A DNA stretch of 64,000 nt from Pseudofabraea citricarpa. Taxonomy: Eukaryota > Ascomycota > Leotiomycetes > Helotiales > Dermateaceae. Shown one piece after another: positions 40,400-50,242 of this stretch. Position 1 is the stretch's first letter; each line of letters starts with the position of its first letter. The stretch covers positions 1-64,000 of the forward strand of contig JAPWGK010000017.1 in the NCBI GenBank assembly GCA_029641185.1, given 5' to 3'. The notes below the pieces were generated by a model. The model was not told where the DNA came from, made no database searches, and saw only the letters and a program-made list of their open reading frames with translations. The position numbers and the translations under genes were made by a program.

Positions 40400-42560
40400 A
40401 TAAATTTTATTTTATATAACTTATTTATCTAAGTTTAAGGAATATTAGTATTATCGTTCTTCTAAATTATTTAAAGTCTTTAAAATATAAGAAAAAAACT
40501 AATTTATTAAGATAACCTTTAATTAAGCGTATTTTCTAAAACTAGGTATATTTTTTTCTAATTAATATAAGATTAATATAAAATCTAGATTTTCTTATTA
40601 ATTTATTATTTACATTAAAGATATTTATTATTATAACTATTATATATAAGATATTATAAGAGTTTCTAGTAAAACTTATATTAAGTTTAAAGCTTTTATT
40701 TTATTATATAAAAAACCTTATATTTTATAAATTCTTTTTTATACTTAATAATAAGTTTAAGATATTATTAGCTAAAATTTTATATACTAATATTATAATA
40801 TATATATATAAGATTAAATAACTTTTATTTTATAATTAGGTTCTAAAATCTAAAATATTAATTATATTAGATTATTAGTTAAGCTAAACTTATATATTTT
40901 TTCTAGGTATTATAATTATATTTATTAACTTTAAATAAGTCTTTTAATACTCTTTTATTAGATTTAAATATCTAAGAGATTTTTATTCTAGTAAAATACT
41001 TATAAAAACTATTATAAAAGTTTTATAAAAGTTTAATATTAAAGATAATATTATTATTATAATAACTAATAATATTAATAATAATATTATATTAATAAAA
41101 AAGTTAAATAATATTTTTAATCTTTTAATTTTACTAGGTATTATATTCTTATAAAAAATTACTAGAATTCCTTACTTAGCTTATATTATCTAACTTATTC
41201 TTAGTAATCTTTTTAGTATTATTCGTATTAAACTAATAAATAATAATATTATTTAATCTTAAAAGAAAAAAAATAATAATATTTTTTAAAAGTTAAATAA
41301 AATAAATATTACTTATATTCTAATAATTTTAGCTAAAATATATTATATTAAGCTAAGTTATATAATAATCTTATATTAATTAATATTAGATAAGATATCT
41401 TATTATTTTTATTAATTTAAGTAATTATTAAATTAAAAAATTTAATAAGATTTAAAAAAGAATTATCTAAGAAAATAATTTATTAATAACTAAATAGATT
41501 TTATAACTAATTTAAGATATTTTTACCTAATAAAATTTTACTTATATTATATTTATTCGAGTTTTATACTTCTAAGAAATAATTAATAAGTTTACTTATA
41601 CTAATTAGTATATTATTTATTATTTAAATAAAAATAAATAATCTTAGATTAAATATCTTATTAATCTTATAAAATCGTTTAATTATTTAACTAATATTAT
41701 TAGTTAAGCTAAAAACTTATCTTATAGTTTTATTTTTAGTATATATAATAAGCTTTTTAAATATCTTAAAAATATATTATTAAAACTTAAAAGTAAAATA
41801 TTTATTTAATTTTTACGTATTATATAAATTATACTTATAATATAAGATATTAATATAATATTAATAAAACTTTATAAATATTATTAAGAAACTTATATAA
41901 ATCTTAGGAGTATTTATATAATTTATATAATCCTAATTTCTTCTTATAAAATCGAATTTTTTTAGGAAAATCTAAGTTTTATAATAAATAAAAAAGATTA
42001 AATCTATTATTATAAAAAATAATTTAAGCGATTATTTAAAGCTAAATATAAAATAATATATAAAAGCTTAACTAAGTAAATAAATTTATAAAGCTTAAAT
42101 ATTATTTTTAAACTTATAAGTAGCTTATTTTTACTTTTTATATTAAGTAAAAATAAAGAAAATAAGATAAATTTATTATCTAAAGCTAATTAATACTTAA
42201 TAAAAGATAAATTTCCTTACTTATAATTAATATATTTTTATAATAATTAATATTAATCTTAAGATAGCTATTATTAATCTTAAGTCTTTTAAATTTTAGT
42301 TTATATAAGAGACTAAGCTTTTTATTTTAGCTAAAATAATATAAGACTTTCTTTATATTTAAGCTACTAGTATTAATCTTAAACGCGTATTTAATATTAC
42401 CTAGGATATTTATTATTATTATTATATTAGACTAAGCCCTAAGATTATATTAGTTATTATTATTTATAATTATTATAATTAGACTTATAATAATATACTA
42501 GAGATAAATAATACTTTTAATATATTAGCTTTTATAATAAATATATAAGACTTAACTTTT
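40400..42560 (+). pseudogene. hAT transposase remnant
   Basis: Read through stops, the plus strand keeps hAT landmarks. Around 40,857-41,010 is the segment after the first catalytic Asp (I-x-L-D then F-L-G-I-I-I). At about 41,065-41,090 it reads I-T-N-N-I-N-N-N, where the family has T-D-N-A-x-N-N: a catalytic Asp turned to Asn by G-to-A. At 41,167-41,196 it reads I-P-Y-L-A-Y-I-I, for the family's C-x-x-H-x-x-x-L block. The C-terminal dimerisation region lies at about 42,310-42,460, with A-T-S-I-x-L-x-R-V-F-N and R-L-S-P. The protein would have cut and reinserted the element; it cannot be made now. Confidence 0.82.
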
Positions 42561-43164
42561 AATAAGATTTTAAAAAAAAAGAATTAAAGATTAAAAGATA
42601 TAATTATAAAAATAATTATAACTTATATTAGTAATAAAAAAAATATTCCTAATACTTTAAAATAAACTCTTAGGACTAAAAGGATATTAATATAAACTTA
42701 TTAAACTTAATATCTAAATAATACGCTTTCTTTTATTTAAAAAAGTTATATTTTTAGAATAAAATATTAAGTTAATATAAAGATAAAATAATATCCTAAT
42801 ATATTTAATTTACTAGATTCTCCTAATAATTTAAAAAACTAAGGTTACCTAAGACTAGTAATTTTTTATTATTATTATTAAATAAGTATTAGAGATATTC
42901 CGAATTATTAAGTAATAAGACTAAAACTCTAAGAATATATATTTATTATACTTAGTTATAATAATCTTATAATAATTAAAGTTTTATTACTTGCTTTTTT
43001 ATTACTTCTATTAAGTCTTAAGAACCTTTCTTAGGATTACTAAAATTATATAAATTACTTATAAGTTTTACAGGTAGGTTTTTTTTTTTAAAAATAACCC
43101 GTAGGTTTTTTTAAAATAAGAAAACCTACCTATAAGGCCCTATAGGGCGGGTAGGTAATAGGTA

Positions 43165-43187
43165 ATAGGTACCTATGCCGAAGTCTA
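43165..43187 (-). repeat. hAT right terminal inverted repeat
   Basis: Inverted partner of 36,377-36,399. Confidence 0.9.
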
Positions 43188-43195
43188 ATAGTACT
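43188..43195. repeat. 8-bp target-site duplication, right copy
   Basis: ATAGTACT directly after the right terminal inverted repeat. The host coding frame resumes here as Ile-Val-Leu of the signal peptide. Confidence 0.88.
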
Positions 43196-44683
43196 TATAG
43201 TCCTTGGCGGAGCGGTAGCGCAAGTGGTATACCCTGGAGATATTGTTTAGTACTGGTAAATATACTAAATAAAATCACGTCACTTCTGTTTAACAGGTAA
43301 AACCATAGGGTCGATCAATCCGCAATTCTGGTCAATGGAACTGTAATTGGAGGTCTCCCCTCTCCGCCCTCGGGATGGTTCGAAGCCATCGTCCAAGGCG
43401 CCGTGTACACGGCCGCCACCGCAAGCCATAACGAGAGTCTCGCATTTCAACAATTGGCAGTTTCCCACGCGGCGCACGATGCTCTTCTCTGGACCTTCCA
43501 CGGGACACGGCTTTATGCGACAGTAAATTCCAAACTCCGAGCAGTTCTCGAATCAATTGGGTTAGGTGCCGGTTCTGACGCCGCTGTGCAAGCTACTGAG
43601 ATAGGCCGTCAAGCAGCTCGCAAAGCCATCGTAGCTCGTGCCGACGATGGGATCAATAACTTTGTCGATTATGTACCACAACCGGCTCTTCCGGGTGTCT
43701 ACCAGCCTACTCCTGGGGGCCAGCCAATCCCGGATACGCCGCAAGCACAATTCATCCGTTTGTTTGGCGGCTTGGGAGACGTGAAGCAGTTTAGAGCACC
43801 GCCACCTCCAAGTGTGAACTCATCCGAGTACGAAGAATTTGTCCTTCAGGTGAAGAACCAAGGAGCGAGGAACTCAACGGTTCGAAATCCATATGATACT
43901 GAGACAGCTTATTACTGGCGGGAATCTAGCCCGATGTAAGTTCAGCGAAATTGTGCTATGCCCATCTATCAAAATGCTGATGTGTCTTGACAGAGGTTGG
44001 AATCGCCTTGCCCATGCTGTTGTTGGAAACTCTTTAGCGACTAATGTTCTCGAGTCCGCAAAGTTTTATGCACAGTTAAACTACGCACTCGCGAATGCAG
44101 CCATCGCAAGCTGGGACTCGAAGTAAGAAATTAATTCCCTGTTGTCTGAATATCTCAGAATACTCAAAAGAATGTACTAAGATAGTTTTTATTTAGATAC
44201 TTTTATAACAGTTGGCGGCCAGTGACGGCCATTCGTCGATCTGGGGTCTGGCTTCCAAGCGGACTCGATATTTCAGACCCGAACTGGACACCATTACTAA
44301 CTCCGACGCCAAATCATCAAGACTACCTATCTACACACGCTACCTTTGGTGGTGCAGCTGCAGCAGTGATACGGGCCTGGAATGGCGGCGATGCTGTTAA
44401 TGTAAGTTTGAGTAGTAATGTAACAGTTGATGGGGTAGGGGTTATTACAAGACAGATTACGAACCTGTCAGCAGCAGTGAAAGACAATGGTGATAGTAGG
44501 GTGTTCGGAGGAGTAAGTCTCAACTTTAGCAATTTCCTACTTGCTCCTTGGCTGGGAGATGAGAAACTGATGTGCTGTGGATAGATTCACTTCCAGTTTG
44601 CTTCAGACGAGGGAAACAGGATCGGCGAGTGGGTTGGACGAGAGACTCTGGCAAAGTTCGACGAGAGTTGGGCGGACTTCTAG

Positions 44684-45091
44684 AGGCATTGTCAAGCAAA
44701 TTGAGCATTGGATATCTAGATGTGTCTGTGAGACATTAGATCCTACTGAGGGACCATTATATCAAAAGCTTAATCAAATGAAAGGAAATAAGAGAAGCAA
44801 AAGAGAAGCAGGAGATAAGAAAGATGGCGCTGAGAATAGAACGGTGTCTATAATATTCAAGGTCAAATAAAAGAAGGCACCTTGATGAATGTGGATGACT
44901 GATTGATTTCTTTCTTTGTTATGAATCTCGGTCTGAGCGTGATGTTTTACTCTTTCTCAATATTTTTGGGCTGGCTTTCCAGACCCCTGAGCCAAGTCTA
45001 TACTGAAATCTCAATCGATGCCAATGCAGCCCTTCAATTCGATGAGAACGCCGTGCGCCACGAAGATATTATGGAGGAATTGCTGATTTCC
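44684..45091. other. Convergent intergenic region
   Basis: About 400 bp between the stop codons of the haloperoxidase pseudogene (plus) and TAF6 (minus). It should hold the 3' untranslated ends of both. An open frame at 44,577-44,870 overlaps the last haloperoxidase exon in another frame and is not considered real. Confidence 0.5.
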
Positions 45092-46566
45092 TTATTGTGC
45101 CCGTTTTGCCGCCTTCCTCTGTTCTTCGTCCTTTACGTCAAGGATAGCCTTGTTCAACTCATGGTTACCCAGAGCAACTACCCGCCTACCGATACGAGTG
45201 CCAATATAATCCTCAATTGCTTGAGACCTGTCGACGTCACCGTTGACGCCGTTAACGATCTGGTTTGAGCCATCTACGATACTGCATACAACTCTTGTGA
45301 CGCACTCAATGAGCCTCTGTACTTGAATATCGCCCTCTCCTCGCCGTCTGATGGCTTGCTCGATAACACCGTTGTAAACATCAAGATTATCGATGATTAA
45401 TTGCTTGATGACTTCAATTCCACCGCAATCTGCTAGCCCCCTGACAGCTCCATAATGGGCACCGAGAGAATCGTCATAATCACAAAATATTTTGAAGAGA
45501 GTACGACCTATCCTGGGACCAAGCTCTTTTGAGCTTGCAGCATACTTTGTCTTAATTTTGGCCAGTAACGACGAAGAGAAATCACGCAGATCGTACTGTT
45601 CCCTCATGTCTGTTCCTTCAGGCCCTAGACTCTTACCAACCAGACATGTCAAAACTGGAGGGACTAGTGAAATGACATAGGGGTCTATATGGAGCGTAGG
45701 GTTGGAGATTAATGCAGCTTCAAGTTCCATCATCTGGCGGAGAACAAACGTATTGTTCAAATTGTGGGTAACCTTTTCGCTGACGAAACTCGTGAAGTAT
45801 GGTACAAGTTGATGTAGGCCAGGATCCGAACGTACACTTTCGAGAGCCGAATGTCTGAGCAGGACAACATCTTCATCAGGATCCTCATCAAGGATGGCAG
45901 CTGAGACCTTGTTGAAAAAGAGGATAAGCTCTTTGGATAATATATGCTTAACCAAGGGCTTTATAGTTGTGTTGTCGCTGCCAGATAAAGCTGCCAAGCT
46001 AGGATTTGCTCCTGACCCCTTGGGAGCCAAGTCCGTCGATCGCGCCTCCGCTGTTGTTGGATTTTGCGGTATCGATGGTTGCACACCTTCAACGGCAAGC
46101 CAATGTGCTATGAATCGTTAGCCAGGGGTTTCACAAGCCGACTGAGCATTTAATCACAAGTGTAGAATTCAATCGATCACTTACCAGTAAAGGACATATC
46201 ACGTGGAACCTTGGGTAAAGGAGCATTAATGAGCTTTTCAAAATCAACTTCTTCATCTTCAATATAGAAGAGCGGTTGTCCAGGGCCAAGAGACGCCTCG
46301 CCGAAGCGGAGAGGTCTGGTTGATTCGTAGCCATATAACGGTTCAACATCCAAGACTTTGAGCGCTTGTGAAATATCTTGTGTTGTTAGGACCGTTCTCT
46401 TAGATTGATGCATGAAGCGCCTAGCTTCAGTGATGACTTGTCCAAGACGGTATTCAACTTCTTGTGACAGAGCTCTGACAGCCTCCTCATTTAGCGAAGA
46501 TATGCCCACCGACTCTGCCACATCTCGAATGTTGTCAGAGTTCCAGAACAGCTTTTGGTCCGCCAT
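45092..46566 (-). CDS. TAF6: TFIID/SAGA subunit TAF6
   Basis: Two exons, 46,566-46,185 and 46,107-45,092, joined over a 77-nt GT..AG intron, give 465 residues, a usual length for ascomycete TAF6. The N-terminus ([15 protein letters not shown]) begins the histone fold, which ends near residue 75 with L-D-V-E-P-L-Y-G-Y. After [12 protein letters not shown] comes the TAF6 linker and from about residue 190 the HEAT-repeat domain (L-R-Q-M-M-E-L, D-P-Y, [10 protein letters not shown]). TAF6 pairs with TAF9 in TFIID and SAGA for RNA polymerase II transcription in the nucleus. The start chosen is the Met next to the histone fold; the frame stays open for 196 more codons upstream (see the separate entry). 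Confidence 0.93.
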
Positions 46567-47154
46567 TTCTTTTTCAAACTTGACCTGTAGGGGATCGGTA
46601 TCCAATTTGTCACAATGACGAGGAAATTCTTCCAGACAAATTTGGCAATATTTGGGAGAACTCCACTCCAAATCAGGGTAATGTTTAAACTTTGTTTGGC
46701 AAATGTAGCACGTGGCTAGCGGGTATTCTCCTGTGGATTGTGACTGACCACGCCGTATTTCCTTGTCCGTAAATTTTCGGGCAGATGAGTATGGTTTCCT
46801 ATCGTCCTGAGAGTCAAAATCAAGTGTTGCAGATGATAGTGAGTCTGATTCGGAGTCAGATGAAGATCTGGCGCGTTGTGATTGTTCAAGCTGTGGTAGG
46901 AAATCGACTAGATCTGGTGATGATTCTTCTGTACTTGGTGATCGTGCGGCTCTTGCACGAATAGCAGCAGAGCTGACAAAGCCTGGCAAAGAGGCGTATG
47001 CGAACCTCCCGATGACTTTGATCGAAGTGCGAGTAAATGAAGATGGTGTGTGAGATCTACTTGGAGCGCTGGAGCTGCTAGCACTTTCGGATTCTGCTGA
47101 TCTCCCAGCTTCGGATGAAAGATTCCTACAATATGTTCTCTGATTAGCCGCCAT
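46567..47154 (-). CDS. In-frame Ser- and Cys-rich upstream extension of TAF6
   Basis: The TAF6 frame is open upstream to an ATG at 47,154 in a good context (ATGGCG). The 196 extra residues look protein-coding: a Ser-rich, acidic, probably disordered stretch (about residues 15-135), then a compact C-x2-C-x17-C-x2-C module (C-Y-I-C ... Y-C-Q-I-C) followed by H-C, which could bind zinc, and a link F-E-K-E-M directly into the TAF6 histone fold. Either TAF6 in this fungus has a zinc-binding N-terminal extension, or two genes overlap here and splicing separates them. A possible 5' intron (GTACGT at about 47,241 to TTGTAG at about 47,128) would remove the ATG at 47,154, so the true 5' end is unsettled. 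Confidence 0.5.
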
Positions 47155-47768
47155 TATAAAAATCAATAACCAAGAAAGATAACCAAATCGATGCTGTGCA
47201 ACAGAGAATACTGAACTGAATGTGCAATGAGGAATACGTACTTGCAAAATGGCTTCGAAAGTTCTTAGCTCCTAGTTCATAAGAAGGAAAGAGCCTTGGA
47301 GATTGTGATGCAAGTGCGACACAGTCGACAATTACTCAAGTCCCACAGCAGACTTGAATACTAAGCTCTGCGAACCCTTGAAGGTGATTGCGCAGATGTC
47401 GCAAGGACAGCAGTGGTGAAGATAGGGTATGCGCCTGGACAAGGATGGAATGAACGATGTCGTGGTGAAACCAATTAGATGCCGCAGATGAGAAAGATGA
47501 ACAAGATGAACGATCGTGAAGATTGAGGAATATGTCAAGGGGGGTGGTGGAGGGCCAGCGTTACGATGATTAGATCGCTGATGTTTCTTAGAAGATGCAT
47601 CTTGGGAGTCGAGTTCGCAAGGCTGAGGTACTAAATCTCCGGGTCGCGCTAAGACTAATTTAGCTCAATCGCGTCTCCCCAGCGCGTACCCCGCGATTTT
47701 ATATTTTTATTTTTATCTTACCAGGCATTTCAACAAACACAACACCGAATTCCTAGTAATCATTCACT
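47155..47768. promoter_or_regulatory. Divergent promoter region, TAF6 / thymidylate kinase
   Basis: About 610 bp between divergent genes. GC-rich near 47,640-47,700 and with an AT-rich tract (TTTTATATTTTTATTTTTAT) shortly before the thymidylate kinase start, as often found in fungal core promoters. A short minus-strand frame at 47,332-47,538 has no recognisable features. Confidence 0.5.
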
Positions 47769-48620
47769 ATGGCTGGAAATAAGGATGAGGACAGACCGTG
47801 GCAAGACCAGAACATAAGTCGAGGTGCTTTTATCGTCGTGGAAGGATTGGATCGTACTGGAAAGACAACGCAAGTTCAGAAGCTGGCAGATGCTCTGTAT
47901 GCTTCTGGTCGGAATATCAAGACTATGCGATTCCCCGGTAGCTTCGCATGTCCTTAGGTCTACCGGCGAGAGCTAATTGAACCTTGTTTCGCCAGATAGG
48001 ACTTCTCCTATTGGTAACATGATCAACAACTACCTACAGAGCAAGACCGAAATGGAAGATCATGTCATACACCTTCTTTTCTCTGCGAATCGCTGGGAGT
48101 CAGCGTAAGTTGCAGGTCCTATATCGCGTTTCTGGTAGCTAATAATCAAAGGAAAAATATCTCGGACAGTCTGGCCAAAGGCTTTACTATTATTTGCGAT
48201 CGATATTATTATTCTGGGATAGTCTATAGTGCCGCAAAAGATAACCCGGCACTTTCCATACAATGGGCGCGCGGACCTGAAGTTGGGCTTCCGCGGCCAG
48301 ATATGGTTATATTCTTAAATCTTAGCTCCGAGGAAGCTAGCAAAAGAGCAGACTTTGGCGACGAGAAATACGAGACTTTACACATGCAAAAGCGCGTTCA
48401 AGAACTCTATCTAGAGCTTTCAAAAGTGGTAGCAGATGAAAGCGACGATCTTAGAATTATTAATGCGGGAGGAACTATCGACGAGGTAGCATTAGAGATC
48501 CTTCAAACTGTTTCTGGCCGTATAGAACAGGTGGAGCAGGGAAGAAATTATGGCAAGGAAGTGAGAACTGTGAGCCCTTGGGACGGAGCCTGGGAAGAAA
48601 TGGTTGCTCGACAACATTGA
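47769..48620 (+). CDS. CDC8: Thymidylate kinase (dTMP kinase)
   Basis: Three exons, 47,769-47,937, 47,996-48,104 and 48,152-48,620, with 58- and 47-nt GT..AG introns, give 248 residues. The P-loop G-L-D-R-T-G-K-T-T is at residues 26-34, followed by M-R-F-P-D-R-T-S-P-I-G, the dTMP-binding D-R-Y-Y-Y-S-G in exon 3 and P-D-M-V-I-F-L-N-L. These are the family landmarks. The enzyme phosphorylates dTMP to dTDP in the dTTP pathway, essential for DNA synthesis; the gene is called CDC8 in yeast. An N-terminal lead of about 18 residues and a C-terminal tail make it slightly longer than yeast Cdc8. It is convergent with the GTP cyclohydrolase gene. Confidence 0.95.
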
Positions 48621-48873
48621 TTTTACACCCAAGTAGTGCCGTAAAACTGTTTATGAGAGTTATATATGTTGTTTGCATTTTATACCCCAACGATCAAAAC
48701 GCTCTATATAGAACTCTATATGTTCCTCAGACATGGCGTTAAGACCATAAAGCAAAACTCCACCCAGTACCTTGGTGTTGAAGACCAACCGTGATGCTCA
48801 ATCACTTGTAAAATAACGCCATGCAATGCAGCCCTTCGTAAATACAGAAATCCAATTGACTTACTGTCTAAGC

Positions 48874-49915
48874 CTATCGATTGAGACCTACCAGGCTAAA
48901 AAATTCGTTCCTGGTCTTCTCTCGTTTCTCAATACAGCCAAGGACGCAGCTGGTGATAGTCGTGGCACTTGTTTTTTGGACTCCACGCATGACCATGCAG
49001 AGATGGCTTGACTCCATGACGACGGCAACTCCCTGTGGCTTCAGGACTTCCATAATGGCATGGGCAACATCCTTCGTCAAACGTTCTTGGATCTGCAAGC
49101 GTCGGGAGAACATGTCAGCGATGCGAGGAAGTTTGGAAATTCCAATGACATCTTTGTCGGGTATGTATCCAATATGCATCTGTATACTTGTCAGAAGATT
49201 CCAAAAAAACGTATCAACAAGGCGTGTTACCTTTCCTGTGAATGGTACCATGTGGTGTTCACATAAACTGAAAACCTCGATGTCTTTGACGATAACTAAC
49301 TCATTATGACCTTCGTGGAACACGGCATTGTTTACGATGTCCTTAACATTCTCCTGGTAGCCCTCTGTGAAGAACAATAACGCTTTGGCATATCGCTCCG
49401 GGGTTGCTAAAAGACCTTCCCGATCTGGATCTTCGCCGATGCATTCGAGAATTGTTCGTACAGCTCCTGTAAGCTTTTGCAGACGAGCCACGGCTTGTTC
49501 GGGCGTCTCTTCGAGGCGTTCACGAGTCCCTCTGCCTATACGTATGTTAGTATCATCAAAATTGTGTGTTCAGACAAATGAACGTACTGGGATGACTCAG
49601 TCCATCAAAGTCGATAACTGGGCTTGGTGATCGGACTGCTTCATCACTGGGCGAATCAACGGGAGAAGCTTCATCTCTTGGGTCCCTCGCAGCTTTGCTG
49701 ATGCTATGGCGTCGCCTGTGACTCGATTTATCGGTCTTCGAGCTTCGGTGCTTATGCTTCTTCTTTTTCTTTCTGCTTCCATCTTCCTCATCCCCACCCT
49801 TTCGTTTCAAGCTTCCATTGCCCAGTTTGTCTGCGGCAGATGCACGATCGCTATCGACCGCGACATTTCCATCGGTCTCCTGTGTGGTTGACGGTGAATT
49901 GGCGAATTCGACCAT
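48874..49915 (-). CDS. FOL2: GTP cyclohydrolase I
   Basis: Three exons, 49,915-49,588, 49,535-49,231 and 49,179-48,874, with 52- and 51-nt introns, give 312 residues. The second intron is a multiple of three and has no stop, so retention would insert 17 residues into the catalytic core; splicing restores T-G-K-M-H-I-G-Y-I-P. Zinc ligands are visible: Cys201 and His204 in S-L-C-E-H-H-M, and Cys272 in S-S-H-L-C. G-Y-I-P-D and the C-terminal N-E-F are typical. The enzyme turns GTP into dihydroneopterin triphosphate, the first step to folate and tetrahydrobiopterin. About 110 N-terminal residues are low-complexity, including a run of Lys/Arg/His and S-P repeats, and probably disordered. Confidence 0.95.
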
Positions 49916-50242
49916 GGTTTTGGGATTGTGTAGATGATTGTAAAAGTCCCAATCGCGGGATTGCTCGATTAGAAGAATCCACCGGAACCCTAGGAAAGTG
50001 CTGCACTATGACGCGCTAACACTTTCCGCTAGTGCCGATTGGCGGATTGCAGCTTCAGCCTTGCAATCGATGCGGATACAGAGAACACTCGGCCACAACT
50101 TCAATACATCCTTGGAGTTACACCCAAAGACCATCAAACCGGTTCCGCGCATCCACGATCGCCAGGTCTCTGCTCTCCAGGCCTCTGCACCCGTACCCTG
50201 AACGTTCCCCACCGAAATCCTACTGCACACTGACAGCACAGC
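49916..50242. promoter_or_regulatory. Divergent promoter region, FOL2 / TAF11
   Basis: 327 bp between the start codons of two divergent genes, so it must serve both. No individual element is called. Overlapping open frames in it (for example 50,006-50,239 minus) look accidental. Confidence 0.55.

Larger units (their letters stand above)
36377..43187 (+). mobile_element. hAT-superfamily DNA transposon, RIP-inactivated
   Basis: This 6,811-bp element has terminal inverted repeats of about 23 bp: the left end starts TAGACTTTGGTATAGGTACC, and the right end, reversed, starts TAGACTTCGGCATAGGTACC. The two differ only by T/C transitions. Subterminal GGGTACCTATAG and ACCCGACC-type words repeat in both orientations at each end, as common in hAT-Ac-like elements. 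A perfect 8-bp duplication flanks it. The plus strand of the right third encodes a dead hAT transposase. CpA/TpG loss covers the whole element and stops almost at its ends, so it was recognised as a repeat; other copies must exist or have existed in this genome. Confidence 0.92.
36357..44683 (+). pseudogene. Secreted vanadium-haloperoxidase-like gene split by a hAT transposon
   Basis: Six pieces fit together: 36,357-36,376, then the 6.8-kb transposon, 43,196-43,255, 43,309-43,935, 43,994-44,122, 44,197-44,512 and 44,585-44,683. Phases close to 417 codons. The joined start reads as a signal peptide (about 16 residues, hydrophobic core I-V-L-I-V-L, A-V-A before Q), cut by the insertion. The catalytic pattern of the vanadate-binding PAP2/haloperoxidase family is present: Lys and Arg seven apart in S-K-Y-F-Y-N-S-W-R-P, S-T-H in Y-L-S-T-H-A-T-F-G-G, and Arg and His six apart in R-V-F-G-G-I-H. 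Members oxidise halides with peroxide or act as phosphatases. Lesions: the expected ATG is ATA (36,357-36,359), and TAG replaces an expected CAG at 43,248-43,250. The exons after it are intact. Confidence 0.82.

Noticed and set aside
43201..43255. tRNA-like look of the GC-rich stretch after the transposon
   Set aside because: No acceptor stem or T-loop can be formed; it reads as coding sequence of the haloperoxidase signal peptide.
43291..43308. Splice acceptor at TTTAACAG (43,296) for the second haloperoxidase intron
   Set aside because: It would bring an in-frame TAA directly after the join. The acceptor CCATAG at 43,308 keeps the frame and gives Y-W-V-D-Q-S.
44197..44212. Splice acceptor at ATAACAG (44,211) for the haloperoxidase fourth intron
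   Set aside because: It also keeps the frame but removes the family's conserved Lys. The acceptor TTTAG at 44,196 restores a Lys seven residues before the active-site Arg.
47332..47538. 68-codon minus-strand frame upstream of TAF6
   Set aside because: Low-complexity His/Ser/Leu composition, no family; probably leader or promoter DNA.
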